Of a DNA stretch of 64,000 nucleotides, positions 38,440 through 47,090 are shown one piece after another. Both the position numbers and the translations under genes were made by a program. Position 1 is the first letter of the stretch. Every line of letters begins with the position of its first letter. The stretch lies in contig NZ_JALPRX010000050.1 of NCBI RefSeq assembly GCF_023223525.1, forward strand, positions 1-64,000. The letters run 5' to 3'. Below the pieces are notes generated by a model. The model was not told the DNA's origin, ran no database searches, and worked only from the letters and a program-made list of their open reading frames with translations. This DNA comes from Roseomonas acroporae. Its GTDB lineage: Bacteria > Pseudomonadota > Alphaproteobacteria > Acetobacterales > Acetobacteraceae.

Positions 38440-38925
38440 TCAAGCGGGCCCGTCCTTGCCAGCGCTGCCCGGGCCAGCGGTGCCCGGGCCAGCACTGCCC
38501 GGGCCGGCACTGCCCGGCCGGTGGGCCGGCGGCTTCCCCGCCTCCCGCCGATCCGTCCCCCGTCCGCCGGCCTCCGCGCCGTCTGGCAGGGCCTCGACCA
38601 GCAGCGCCGCGGCCTCGCGCCGGCGCAGCGCGATCGTGGTGCCGGCGATGCGCAGCGCGATCGGGTCGCGCCCGAACAGGCCCTGGTGCAGCACCTCCAC
38701 CGTCTCGCCCTCGGCGAAGCCCAGCTCCAGCAGCCGCCGCTCCAGCTCCTCCGGCTCGATCGCCGGGTTGCCGGCCAGCGCCCGCACGGCGTGGATGCGG
38801 CCGCGGAACCCGACCGCCGCCTCGGCGAGCGTCCGCAGGGCGGGCGGGGGCGCGGCCGCGCCGGCCGTGGGGCTGGCCGACGGCGCGTCGGAGACTGCCG
38901 CGGCCGGGGAGCGCGCGTCCCGCAT
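38440..38925 (-). CDS. feoA: FeoA family protein with repetitive C-terminal tail
   Basis: A 161-residue protein with a central SH3-like FeoA domain (about residues 48-110): ERRLLELGFAEGETVEVLHQG and DPIALRIAGTTIALRRREAAAL. FeoA regulates FeoB. The N-terminal about 45 residues are Ala/Pro-rich. The last about 40 are GSAGPGSAGPGTAGPGSAGK, encoded by 15-base tandem repeats (38464-38520). GAGGAGCAAC precedes the ATG at 38925. A palindrome lies 64-78 bases upstream of the start. Confidence 0.92.
   Translation of the reverse strand: MRDARSPAAAVSDAPSASPTAGAAAPPPALRTLAEAAVGFRGRIHAVRALAGNPAIEPEELERRLLELGFAEGETVEVLHQGLFGRDPIALRIAGTTIALRRREAAALLVEALPDGAEAGGRGTDRREAGKPPAHRPGSAGPGSAGPGTAGPGSAGKDGPA
38464..38520 (-). 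repeat. 15-bp tandem repeats in the feoA 3' end
   Basis: Nearly four copies of a 15-base unit (pattern nnTGCCCGGGCCaGC), coding for GSAGP/GTAGP in the FeoA tail, close to the feoB start. Confidence 0.8.
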
Positions 38926-38988
38926 GGTGTTGCTCCTCGATGGCGGCCCTGGGACGGCCGGGGTGCGAGGGAGATAGGCCACCTGCGA

Positions 38989-39003
38989 GGAATTCGCAAT
39001 TCC
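38989..39003. promoter_or_regulatory. Palindrome in the feoA-cysE divergent region
   Basis: GGAATT-CGC-AATTCC, a 6-bp inverted repeat with 3-base spacer in an AT-richer patch, overlapped by TGCGA-N5-TCGCA. Possibly an operator for feoAB. It does not match a Fur or Irr consensus I know. Confidence 0.3.
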
Positions 39004-39103
39004 GCCACCCGCGCCCGGGGCGCTTGGCTGCCGCTCGCCGCCCCCCCTTCCCGTGTCCGCCCCCCGGCCTTAATTCCGCCATCCCATGGAAGAGGCGTTC
39101 ACG

Positions 39104-39940
39104 ATGCGACAGAACCAGACGGTGCCGGAGCCCTGCCGCCATTCCGTCTCGCCCTGCCGCGAGGCCCTGTTCGCCGAGCTGCGCGGCCTGGCCCAGCGCG
39201 TCGCCGCCGCCGAGGACCTGCTCGCGCCCTATCTCCGGCGGGTGCTGATCGGCCGCGCCTGCTTCGAGGACGCGCTGGCGCACCTGCTGGCCGGCAAGCT
39301 GGCCGGCGCCGACATGCCGGAGGAGCGCCTGGTCCGCCTGGTGCACGAGGCGCTGACGGCCGAGCGCGGCATCGCCGCCGCCGCCGGCCGCGACCTCGAT
39401 GCCGCCACCGACCGCAACCCGGCCGCCCCGGACCGGCTGACGCCCTTCCTGCACTTCAAGGGCTTCCACGCGCTGCAATGGCACCGCGTGAACCACTGGC
39501 TCTGGCACCGCGGCCGCGTCGACCTCGCCGCCCACTTCCAGAGCCGCGTCTCCGAGACCTTCGGCGTGGACATCCACCCGGCCGCGCGGGTCGGCGCGGG
39601 GGTGTTCATCGACCACGGCACCGCCGTGGTGGTGGGCGAGACCTCGGTGATCGGCGACGACGTCTCGATCCTGCAGGGCGTCACCCTGGGCGGCACCGGC
39701 AAGCAGGCCGGCGACCGCCACCCCAAGGTGCGCGAGGGCGTGCTGATCGGCGCCGGCGCGCACATCCTGGGCAACATCGAGATCGGGGCCGGCGCCAAGA
39801 TCGGCGCGGGTTCCGTGGTGCTGCAGGACGTGCCACCCTTCCGCACGGCGGTGGGCGTGCCCGCGCGCCTGGTCGGCCTGCCGCACCTGCCGATGTCCGG
39901 CCTGCTGATGGATCATCGGCTGCCGGACGCGCCGGCCTGA
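39104..39940 (+). CDS. cysE: Serine O-acetyltransferase
   Basis: A 278-residue left-handed beta-helix acyltransferase that makes O-acetylserine for cysteine synthesis. The hexapeptide region starts at FGVDIHPAARVGAGVFIDHG and contains VVVGETSVIGDDVSILQGVTLGGTG. The N-terminal helical domain has LHFKGFHALQWHRVNHWLW. I prefer the ATG at 39104 because GGAAGAGGCG sits 8 bases before it; the upstream in-frame ATG at 39086 has no ribosome site. It is divergent from feoAB. Confidence 0.94.
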   Translation: MRQNQTVPEPCRHSVSPCREALFAELRGLAQRVAAAEDLLAPYLRRVLIGRACFEDALAHLLAGKLAGADMPEERLVRLVHEALTAERGIAAAAGRDLDAATDRNPAAPDRLTPFLHFKGFHALQWHRVNHWLWHRGRVDLAAHFQSRVSETFGVDIHPAARVGAGVFIDHGTAVVVGETSVIGDDVSILQGVTLGGTGKQAGDRHPKVREGVLIGAGAHILGNIEIGAGAKIGAGSVVLQDVPPFRTAVGVPARLVGLPHLPMSGLLMDHRLPDAPA

Positions 39941-40143
39941 GAACCGGCAGCCGCCCCGGGGCGGGGCGGAAGCCCGTTCCGGCCCGTCCGGGACGGCCCG
40001 CGGCCGCACGCGCACGATCTGTTGACGCCACCTTCGGGGCGCCGGGGCATTGCTGCATTACGATCCCGCGGCGTCGCGCGGAGGGGCGGGCCGGCCGCGC
40101 GCCGCGGCGTGCGGCCCCGACACGACTGGACAGGAGAGAGTTG

Positions 40144-40503
40144 ATGGGCCGACTGGCAGATCGCCGGGTGTTGGTCGTGGAGGACGAGGCGCTCGTGGCC
40201 ATGCTGGTCGAGGACGCGCTGCTGGAGGTGGGCTGCACGATCATGGGGCCCGCCACCACGGTGGCCGAGGCGCTCAAGCTGATCGAGAAGGGCCTGCCCG
40301 ACGTGGCGGTGCTCGACCTCAACCTCGGCGGCGAGACCTCGACCCCCGTGGCGGATGCGCTGGCGGCGCGCGGCGTGCCCTTCATCGTGGCCACGGGCTA
40401 CGGCGCGGCGGGGCTGCCGCCCGGCTACAAGGACGTGCCGGTGCTGGCCAAGCCCTACGACCCGGCGGAGCTGACCCGGGCGCTGGACGCGCTCTGCGCC
40501 TGA
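40144..40503 (+). CDS. Single-domain response regulator
   Basis: A 119-residue receiver domain without an output domain. The acidic pocket is in VVEDEALVAM, the phospho-acceptor Asp58 in VAVLDLNLGG, the Thr switch in VATGYG and the conserved Lys in LAKPYD. Such stand-alone receivers often work in phosphorelays or general stress pathways in Acetobacteraceae. AGGAGAG lies 4 bases upstream. No histidine kinase is nearby. Confidence 0.9.
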   Translation: MGRLADRRVLVVEDEALVAMLVEDALLEVGCTIMGPATTVAEALKLIEKGLPDVAVLDLNLGGETSTPVADALAARGVPFIVATGYGAAGLPPGYKDVPVLAKPYDPAELTRALDALCA

Positions 40504-40511
40504 ACGCCGGC

Positions 40512-40536
40512 GGCGCGTTCCGGGCCTGAACGCGCC
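40512..40536. terminator. Hairpin after response regulator gene
   Basis: GGCGCGTTC-CGGGCCT-GAACGCGCC, a 9-bp perfect stem with 7-base loop, 8 bases after the stop, in a convergent gap with the cupin gene. Confidence 0.5.
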
Positions 40537-40675
40537 GGTGGCGGGCGAGGCGCGGGCAGCGCGGAACGCGATCCGCGCCGCCGGCGTGCGCCACGGGCCG
40601 GTCCGCATGGGTGCGGGCCGATAGGACGCCCCGGCCTGGCGCGGGACCGCCCCGCCGGCCCCGGGCGGGGCGGCA

Positions 40676-41023
40676 TCATCCTCCGTCCGCGGCGGGCCGC
40701 AGGTGCACGGCGAGCCAGAGCGTCTCCCGCGCCGGGTCGGTCCAGGCGACGCGGTGGCGGCAGCCGGCCGGCAGGATCGCGTAGTCGCCGGGATCGAGTC
40801 GGCGCTCGGAGCCGTCCGGGAAGCCGAGCGCCGCGCCGCCCGCGACCAGCAGCACGAATTCGTCGGTCGGCGCGTCGTACCAGAAGCCGGGCGGGCTGGC
40901 ATGGGCGCGGGAGGCGATCCGCTCCACCACGGCGCCATCGCCCGCGAGCAGCGCCGAGGCCGCCTCGGACCCCGCCGCCGGGACGGGACCGTCGGCGAGC
41001 CGGCCGAAGCGCGGCGCGCTCAT
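40676..41023 (-). CDS. Cupin domain protein
   Basis: A 115-residue single cupin. The first cupin motif is partly visible in ASPPGFWYDAPTDEFVLLVAGGAAL, and the second in LDPGDYAILPAGCRHRVAWT with the metal-type His residues. It is probably a small metal-binding or sugar-binding protein; the function is unknown. The start at 41023 (MSAPRFGRLADGP) has GGGTGGAC directly upstream; the longer in-frame reading upstream is low complexity. Confidence 0.8.
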   Translation of the reverse strand: MSAPRFGRLADGPVPAAGSEAASALLAGDGAVVERIASRAHASPPGFWYDAPTDEFVLLVAGGAALGFPDGSERRLDPGDYAILPAGCRHRVAWTDPARETLWLAVHLRPAADGG

Positions 41024-41262
41024 GTCCACCCAGCGGCCGTGCCGCGCCGTGCCGCCGGGCCGCCCGCCCGGGCCCCGAACCCCGCACTCCCCATCGCTCC
41101 GGCTCCCTTCCGTGCCCCGTCCCGTGTCCCCGGCCCATGCCCGCCGCCCCGATGCCTGCCGTGGGCATGCGGACCGGGAGGGCAATGATGACGTAAGCTC
41201 GCCCGCGTAGCATGCTCGCGACGCCGCCGCCTTCGCGCGGCATGCGTGGAGGAGGGTTGCGC

Positions 41263-43227
41263 ATGGCGTCGGGCTCCGGAGGCGACACGCTGCTACAGGA
41301 GGAGCGGCTCCTCCGCGTCACCACGCCGCTCGGCCCCGACGTGCTGATCCTGCGCCGGCTGACGGTGCACGAGGCGATCTCGCGCCCCTTCCTGATCGAG
41401 GCGGAGCTGATCTCCGAGCGCGGCGACCTCAGGCCCACCGACCTGGTCGGCAAGACGGTCACGTGCAGCATCCACCGCCCGAGCCAGCCGCCGCGCCAGT
41501 TCCACGGGCTGGTGCGCAACTTCTCCAAGCTCGCCTGGTACGGGCGCGGCTACACGCTGTACCGGCTCCAGGCCATCCCGCGCTTCTGGCGCATGCTCCA
41601 GACGGCCGATTGCCGCATCTTCCAGAACCAGTCGGTGAAGGCGATCCTGCAGACGCTGTTCGGCGAGGGGCAGGTGGCGCCGGTCACCTTCGGCACGCTG
41701 CCGGAGACGCCGCGCACCTACTGCGTGCAGTACAACGAGACCGACCTCGACTTCGCCCAGCGCCTGCTCGACGAGATCGGCGGCGGCTACTGGTTCCAGC
41801 AGGAGGCGGGGAACCACAAGCTGATGGTCACCGGCGCCAACGCCGACTTCCCGCTGGTGCCGGGCGAGCCGGTGACGGTGCGCGCGGCCAATGCCGGCGA
41901 CCAGGAATACATCGACGCGCTGACCGAGTGGCACCATCACGACGGCATGCGGCTCGGCAAGGCCGAGGCGCTCGACTACGACATGCTCAAGCCCTCGACG
42001 CCGCTGAAATCGGTCGCCACCACGATCATCCAGGGGCCGCACCAGCCGGTGGAGTGGGAGCAGTTCCTCTGGCCCGGTGGCCAGACCGTGCGCCCCGACA
42101 TCGACCCGGCCAAGCTGGCGCTGGAGCAGCACGAGGAGCAGGCCGAGCAGGTGAGCGCCACGGGCCACGACCCGGCGGTGTTCGCGGGCGGCCGCCTCAA
42201 GGTGCGCGCGGCGGTGAACAGCACGAGCGTGACGAACTGGCTGATCACCGACGTGGTGCACGAGGCCTTCGAGGAGAGCCACATGGCGGGCGGCGGCGGC
42301 AGCGGCTACCGCTCGCGCCTGACCCTGATCCCGGCCGACCGCACCTTCCGCCACCCCGATCCGCGCCCGCGCCCGGTGATGCCCGGGCTGCAATGCGCGA
42401 TCGTGACCGGCCCCGCGGGCGAGGAGATCCACACCGACGAGCACGGCCGGATCAAGATCCGCTTCCTGTGGGACCGCAAGGGCAAGCGGGACGACAACTC
42501 CTCCTGCTGGGTGCGCGTGGCGCAGGGCTGGGCGGGGCCGAACCGCGGGATGTGGTTCCTGCCGCGCGTCGGCGACGAGGTGCTGGTGGGCTTCGTCGAG
42601 GGCGACGCGGACCGGCCGGTCGTGCTCGGCTCGCTGCACAACGCCGAGGCGAAGACGCCCTTCGCCCTGCCGGCGAACAAGACGCAGAGCGGCCTCTACA
42701 CGCGCTCCTACAGGAACGGCACCACCGCCAACGCCAACATCCTGCGCTTCGAGGACAAGAAGGGGCAGGAGGAGGTGTACCTGCACGCCGAGAAGGACGT
42801 GACGGTGGAGGTCGAGAACGACCGCAACGAGACGATCGACCGCGACCACACCGAGACGGTCAAGCGCCACCACACCCAGACCGTGACGCAGAACCGCACC
42901 AGCACGATCGAGCAGGGCGACGACAAGCTGACCATCAAGATGGGCAACCGCACCGAGGAGCTGTCGATGGGCAACGACAGCCTCACGCTCAAGATGGGCA
43001 ACCTGACCATCAAGTGCGACCTCGGCAAGGTGGAGATCGAGGCGATGCAGTCGATCGAGCTGAAGGTGGGGCAGTCCTCGGTGAAGCTCGACCAGATGGG
43101 CGTCACCATCCAGGGCATGATGGTCAAGGCCGAGGCGCAGATCCAGCTCCAGACCAAGGGGCTGATGGCCCAGCACAACGCCGACGCGATGATGATCGTC
43201 AAGGGCGGCATCACGATGATCAACTGA
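41263..43227 (+). CDS. vgrG: Type VI secretion tip protein VgrG (TssI)
   Basis: A 654-residue spike protein. N-terminal gp27-like region (about residues 15-380) with EAISRPFLIEAEL and YCVQYNETDLDFAQRLLDE. Gp5-like OB fold with IHTDEHGRIKIRFLWDR and PRVGDEVLVGFVEGDADRPVVLGSL. Beta-helical needle with repeats around HTETVKRHHTQTVTQNRTST and TLKMGNLTIK. It ends without an effector extension, so it is a structural VgrG. GGAGGAGG before the ATG at 41263 decides the start over upstream in-frame ATGs. It is the first gene of the plus-strand T6SS run. Confidence 0.96.
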   Translation: MASGSGGDTLLQEERLLRVTTPLGPDVLILRRLTVHEAISRPFLIEAELISERGDLRPTDLVGKTVTCSIHRPSQPPRQFHGLVRNFSKLAWYGRGYTLYRLQAIPRFWRMLQTADCRIFQNQSVKAILQTLFGEGQVAPVTFGTLPETPRTYCVQYNETDLDFAQRLLDEIGGGYWFQQEAGNHKLMVTGANADFPLVPGEPVTVRAANAGDQEYIDALTEWHHHDGMRLGKAEALDYDMLKPSTPLKSVATTIIQGPHQPVEWEQFLWPGGQTVRPDIDPAKLALEQHEEQAEQVSATGHDPAVFAGGRLKVRAAVNSTSVTNWLITDVVHEAFEESHMAGGGGSGYRSRLTLIPADRTFRHPDPRPRPVMPGLQCAIVTGPAGEEIHTDEHGRIKIRFLWDRKGKRDDNSSCWVRVAQGWAGPNRGMWFLPRVGDEVLVGFVEGDADRPVVLGSLHNAEAKTPFALPANKTQSGLYTRSYRNGTTANANILRFEDKKGQEEVYLHAEKDVTVEVENDRNETIDRDHTETVKRHHTQTVTQNRTSTIEQGDDKLTIKMGNRTEELSMGNDSLTLKMGNLTIKCDLGKVEIEAMQSIELKVGQSSVKLDQMGVTIQGMMVKAEAQIQLQTKGLMAQHNADAMMIVKGGITMIN

Positions 43228-43267
43228 GGGACGCGACGATGCGCGACCCCGTCACGGGGAGGCCGCG

Positions 43268-43894
43268 ATGAGCGGCGCGATGCAGGGCGGGCGGCCGCCG
43301 GCCGGGGCCCCGGCCGGGCCTGGCAAGCTCGCCGTGCCCTTCCCGCCGCTGCGGCCGCGGCTGGAGCTGGACCAGGCGGCCGAGGCGATCGTCGGCGATG
43401 TCGGCGACGCCGCGACGGCGCTGGAGCGGCTGCTGGCCGGCAACCGGCTGGTGGAATCGGCACGGCTCTGCGCGCACGCGCTGCCCCGGCGCGAGGCGGT
43501 GTGGTGGGCCTGCATGTGCGCCCGCGGCGTGCCGGACCCCGCCCTGGCGCCGGCCGACCTCGCCGCGCTGGAGGCCGCCGAGGCCTGGGTGCGCCGCCCC
43601 GACGAGCCGGCGCGCCGCGCCGCGATGGCGGCGGCGCAGGCGACCGGCTTCCGCTCGCCCGAGGCCTGGGCGGCGGTCGGCGCCTTCTGGAGCGGCGGCA
43701 GCATGGCGCCGGAGGGCGCGCCCGCGGTGCCGCCGGCCGAGCACTTCACCGGCGCGGCCATCGCCGGCGCGGTGGTGATGGCCTCGGTGCGGGTGAAGCC
43801 GGAGCGGTCCGAGCAGCGCCTCGCGCGCTTCGTCGCCTCGGCGCGCGACATCGCCGCGGGCGGCGCCGGGCGCCTGCCGCCGGAGGCCGGGTGA
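43268..43894 (+). CDS. DUF6931-like T6SS-associated protein
   Basis: A 208-residue soluble, Ala-rich helical protein between vgrG and PAAR. Its core contains LARLCAHALPRREAVWWACM-type sequence (here SARLCAHALPRREAVWWACM) and FRSPEAWAAVGAFWSGGSM. I recall this family as DUF6931 in T6SS loci of alphaproteobacteria; this name is from memory. By position it could be a loading adaptor for VgrG/PAAR. Its stop overlaps an in-frame ATG (TGATG at 43892-43896) of a possible longer PAAR reading frame. Confidence 0.7.
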   Translation: MSGAMQGGRPPAGAPAGPGKLAVPFPPLRPRLELDQAAEAIVGDVGDAATALERLLAGNRLVESARLCAHALPRREAVWWACMCARGVPDPALAPADLAALEAAEAWVRRPDEPARRAAMAAAQATGFRSPEAWAAVGAFWSGGSMAPEGAPAVPPAEHFTGAAIAGAVVMASVRVKPERSEQRLARFVASARDIAAGGAGRLPPEAG

Positions 43895-44124
43895 TGCCGG
43901 CGCCGATCGCCGCGCGGCGTCCGTCGCCCGGGGTCGTGCGGGATCGGTCGCGGGATGCCGCGCGGGATCCGGTTCGGGATGCCGCGCGGGATCCGGCGCG
44001 GCTTTCTGCGCGGCATGCGTGCGTGCCGCCGTGCGGATGCGCGCGGATGTCCAATGCGTCACAGACGGCACCGGGCCGGCCGGGCTATGCTCGCCGCCGG
44101 CCGCCCCGTCCCGGAGCCCACACC

Positions 44125-44427
44125 ATGCCTGGCATGCCCGCCGCCCGAATCACCGACATGCATGTCTGCCCGATGGTGACGCCGGGCCTGCCGCCGATCC
44201 CGCATGTCGGCGGCCCGATCCTGCCGCCGGCGGCGGTCACGGTGCTCACCGGCGCGCTGCCGCAGGCGCGCGTCGGCGACATGTGCGTCTGCGTCGGGCC
44301 GCCCGACGTGATCGTGCTCGGCAGCTTCACCGTGCTGGTCTGCGGCCAGCCGGCGGCACGCATCGGCGACATGACGGCGCATGGCGGCACCATCGTGATG
44401 GGCCTGCCCACCGTGCTGATCGGCTGA
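44125..44427 (+). CDS. PAAR domain protein (T6SS spike tip)
   Basis: A 100-residue PAAR protein that caps the VgrG trimer. It shows PAARITDMHVCPMVTPG, PQARVGDMCVCVGPPDVI and AARIGDMTAHGGTI, the three-lobed PAAR pattern with Cys/His metal ligands. No effector domain is fused. The ATG at 44125 gives the normal PAAR length. The frame is open back to an ATG at 43894 that overlaps the preceding stop, which would add 77 Arg/Asp-rich residues (RDAARDPVRDAARDPAR), so the start is not fully settled. tagH begins 8 bases later. Confidence 0.9.
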   Translation: MPGMPAARITDMHVCPMVTPGLPPIPHVGGPILPPAAVTVLTGALPQARVGDMCVCVGPPDVIVLGSFTVLVCGQPAARIGDMTAHGGTIVMGLPTVLIG

Positions 44428-44435
44428 GGCGGACG

Positions 44436-46661
44436 ATGCATCTCACCCTCGCCGTGCTGCGCTGCCCCGACCACGCGGTGCCGGAGACGCGGCGCGTCGG
44501 CCTCTCCGACTTCTTCATCGGCCGCGGCGCCGACTGCCAGTGGGTGCTGCCGGACGCCGAGCGCGTGCTGAGCAAGCAGCACTGCGTGCTGGAGTTCCGC
44601 GGCGGCGGCTGGCAGGTGCGCGACCTCTCCACCAACGGCACCTTCCGCAACGGCCGCGACACGCCGATCGGCAAGGACCGCGCCGAGCCGATCGAGGATG
44701 GCGACCGGCTGCGCCTCGGCCCCTGGGAGATCGAGGCGCGGGTGGAGGCCCAGGCCCAGGCCGGGGCCCCCGGCGGCTTCCCCGGTGGCTTCCCTGGCGC
44801 CCTCCCTGGCGCCCTCCCTGGCGGCATGGCGGGGCCGGCGGCCGGCGGCCCGGTGCCGAACTGGGGCGCCCCCGCCTACAACCCGTCCTCGGGCGGCGGC
44901 TATGGCGGCGCGGGCTTCCCGGCGGCCGAGCCGATGCCGGGCGGCCATGCGGGGGGCGGCGGGCTGGCCGCCCTGCCGGGCGGCTTGCCGGCGGCCGATG
45001 CGCGCTTCCCGCCGCCGGAGCCGCCGCCGCTGCCCGGGGAGCGGCCCTATCCGCCGCCGCCGGCCGCGCCCTACCGGCCGCTCGGCCTGCCGGCCGGCGA
45101 CCGCCCGGAGCCGCCGGCCTCGCTGGTGCCGCCCGAGCCGCGCTACGACATCCCGCCGCTGCCGGGGCTGGATGGCGGGCCGGGGCCGTTCGGTCCGCGC
45201 GGGTCCTGGGACGGTGCCCCGGGGGAGGGCCAGAGGGAAGGCCAGAGGGAGGGCTACAGGGAGAGCGCGCCGTCCGGCGGCGGCACCGGCGGATTCCCCG
45301 GCGACGGCCTGCCCGGCAGCCCGCTGCCCGGGCTGGAGACGCCCTTCTCGCGCCACGGCTCGGAGCCCGACCACATCCCGGCGCAGCAGCAGGCCTACCG
45401 GCCGCCGCCGGTGACGCCGGGCGGCGCCGCCGCCATGTCCGGCTGGGACGAGGAGTGGGACCTCAACTCGCTGCCCAGGCCGGGCGGGTCGGCCGGCGCC
45501 GAGCCCTGGGGGGCACCGCCCGGCACGGGCCAGGGAACGGCCGGCGTGCCGCTCCCTCGCCCGGAGGGGCGGCCAGAGGGAAGGCCAGAGGGAAGGCCAG
45601 AGGGAAGGCCAGAGGGGGCGGCCGCCGGTGCCGCCGAACAGGGCATGACGCCCGGCGCCGCACCGGCCGCGACGCCGCCATGGCCGGCACCCGGCTACGG
45701 CACGCCCGATCCGGCCGCCGGCGGCGTCGCCCCGCTGCCCGGCCTCGGCCGGACGGCGGAGACGCCGGGTGGCCCGCCCCGGGGTCAGCCGGCATCTCCC
45801 TACCCGGCGCGGCAAGGTACGGCGCCGGGCTTCGCGGCCGAGGCCGCGCCCTTCCACGAGGCCGCGTTCCCCGCCTCGGGTGCCCCGCCGGGATCGTTCC
45901 CAGGGGCGTCCCAGGGGGTGTCCCAGGGGGCACCACTGGGAGCGTCCCTGCGGCCGCCAGCGGGGCCGTTCCAGGGACCGGCGCAGGGGAGCGCGCCGAC
46001 GGGCTGGCCCGGTGCCCCGGCCGGGGGCGCGCCGATGCCGGTCGCCGGCCATCCGGGAGCGCCGGCGGGGTCGTCCGCCGCCATGGCCCAGCCTCCGGCC
46101 GTGCCGGATGCCGCGCTGGCCGCCTTCCTGGCCGGCGCGGGGATGAACCCGGCCATGCTGCCCGGTGCCGATCCGCTGTCGGCGCTGCACGCCGCCGGCA
46201 TCGCGCTGCGCGCCGCGATCACCGGCATCCGCCACCTGCTGATCGCCCGCGCCGACGTGAAGCGGGAGTTCCGCATCGAGCAGACCATGCTGCGCGCCGC
46301 CGGCAACAACCCGGTGAAATTCGCGGCCACCGACGAACAGGCGCTGGCGGCGCTGCTCGCCTCCGCGAACGGCGCCCGCGCCGTGGCGGAGACGGTGAGC
46401 GACCTGACGGCGCACCAGGTGGCGACGGTGGCCGCCACCCAGGCGGCGGCGCGCGCCCTGCTGGACCGGCTGGCCCCCACCGCCGTGGAGGCGGAGGACC
46501 GGGGCGGCGGCCTGTTCAGCGGCCGGAACGCGCGGCTGTGGGAGCTCTACGTGCGGCTGCACGGCCAGCTCGCCGCGCAGTTCGACGACGATTTCGACAG
46601 CGCCTTCGGCAAGGAGTTCGCTCGTGCCTACGAGCGCGCCGCGCGGCGCGACGGCGGATAG
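44436..46661 (+). CDS. tagH: T6SS-associated FHA domain protein TagH
   Basis: A 741-residue protein. The N-terminal FHA domain (about 1-105) shows FFIGRGADCQWVLPDAE, LSKQHCVLEFRGGGW and VRDLSTNGTFRNG, a phospho-Thr reader. A very long Gly/Pro-rich linker follows (about 110-545) with several tandem repeats. The C-terminal VI_FHA domain (about 550-741) contains LIARADVKREFRIEQTMLRA, NPVKFA and ARLWELYVRLHGQLAAQFDDDFDSAFGKEF. In other bacteria such proteins are substrates of a T6SS Thr kinase reversed by PppA. The linker is far longer than usual. Confidence 0.92.
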   Translation: MHLTLAVLRCPDHAVPETRRVGLSDFFIGRGADCQWVLPDAERVLSKQHCVLEFRGGGWQVRDLSTNGTFRNGRDTPIGKDRAEPIEDGDRLRLGPWEIEARVEAQAQAGAPGGFPGGFPGALPGALPGGMAGPAAGGPVPNWGAPAYNPSSGGGYGGAGFPAAEPMPGGHAGGGGLAALPGGLPAADARFPPPEPPPLPGERPYPPPPAAPYRPLGLPAGDRPEPPASLVPPEPRYDIPPLPGLDGGPGPFGPRGSWDGAPGEGQREGQREGYRESAPSGGGTGGFPGDGLPGSPLPGLETPFSRHGSEPDHIPAQQQAYRPPPVTPGGAAAMSGWDEEWDLNSLPRPGGSAGAEPWGAPPGTGQGTAGVPLPRPEGRPEGRPEGRPEGRPEGAAAGAAEQGMTPGAAPAATPPWPAPGYGTPDPAAGGVAPLPGLGRTAETPGGPPRGQPASPYPARQGTAPGFAAEAAPFHEAAFPASGAPPGSFPGASQGVSQGAPLGASLRPPAGPFQGPAQGSAPTGWPGAPAGGAPMPVAGHPGAPAGSSAAMAQPPAVPDAALAAFLAGAGMNPAMLPGADPLSALHAAGIALRAAITGIRHLLIARADVKREFRIEQTMLRAAGNNPVKFAATDEQALAALLASANGARAVAETVSDLTAHQVATVAATQAAARALLDRLAPTAVEAEDRGGGLFSGRNARLWELYVRLHGQLAAQFDDDFDSAFGKEFARAYERAARRDGG
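45571..45616 (+). repeat. 12-bp in-frame tandem repeat in tagH
   Basis: Four copies of GGCCAGAGGGAA (the last incomplete) encode (GRPE)4 within the TagH linker. Related units (EGQREGQREGYRE) occur at 45225-45262 and 15-base units (GGFPGGFPGALPGALPGG) at 44766-44825. Confidence 0.9.
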
Positions 46662-46724
46662 GGCGGCCGCCGGCCACGCGCCGCGCCTTGCGGCGCGCGC
46701 CGCGGCGCATCCCGCTCCCGCCGG

Positions 46725-46999
46725 TGTTTTCACGCTTTTCCCGGGTCGCCCGGCGAGGATGCCCGGCCCGGGGATGCTCTGGTGTCCTGCTCCTTCCGTT
46801 CGCTGCGCTCGCAGCGAACGGAAGGGATCGGCAGGCCACTGAAAAAGGCTGGTGCCCCGGCTCCGAAGTCCGAACGGCTTCGGAGCCGGGGCACCAGGGC
46901 CGTGCCAGGCCGGCCGTGGCGGCCGGAACGGCCCTGGCCTTTGATCCGACGCATTTTCCGAGCCGCCGGGCGAACAAGCTCGGCTTGGAAATGCTCTAA
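46725..46999. repeat. Palindrome cluster between tagH and tssK
   Basis: The 429-base gap contains two GCATTTTCC...GGAAATGCTCT-type modules (about 46733-46782 and 46949-46999) flanking long hairpins. One has a 16-bp perfect stem (46792-46807 with 46810-46825). Another has a 20-bp perfect stem (46849-46868 with 46878-46897, 9-base loop). An imperfect AGGGCCGT...ACGGCCCT hairpin follows at about 46896-46936. No gene is present; the rest of the gap to tssK is featureless. Confidence 0.85.
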
Positions 47000-47090
47000 T
47001 GTTTCGCTCCCGTCCGGTGGTCGGGATGCGGGTTCCGACGGCGCAGGGCCGGTCCGACCAGGGGGCCGGACGAGGAGTGGCGGCAGGCCG

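Noticed and set aside
43894-44124. Separate small gene between DUF6931 and PAAR
   Set aside because: The frame is continuous with PAAR, so it is at most an N-terminal extension. Its Arg/Asp repeat composition gives no support for an independent gene.
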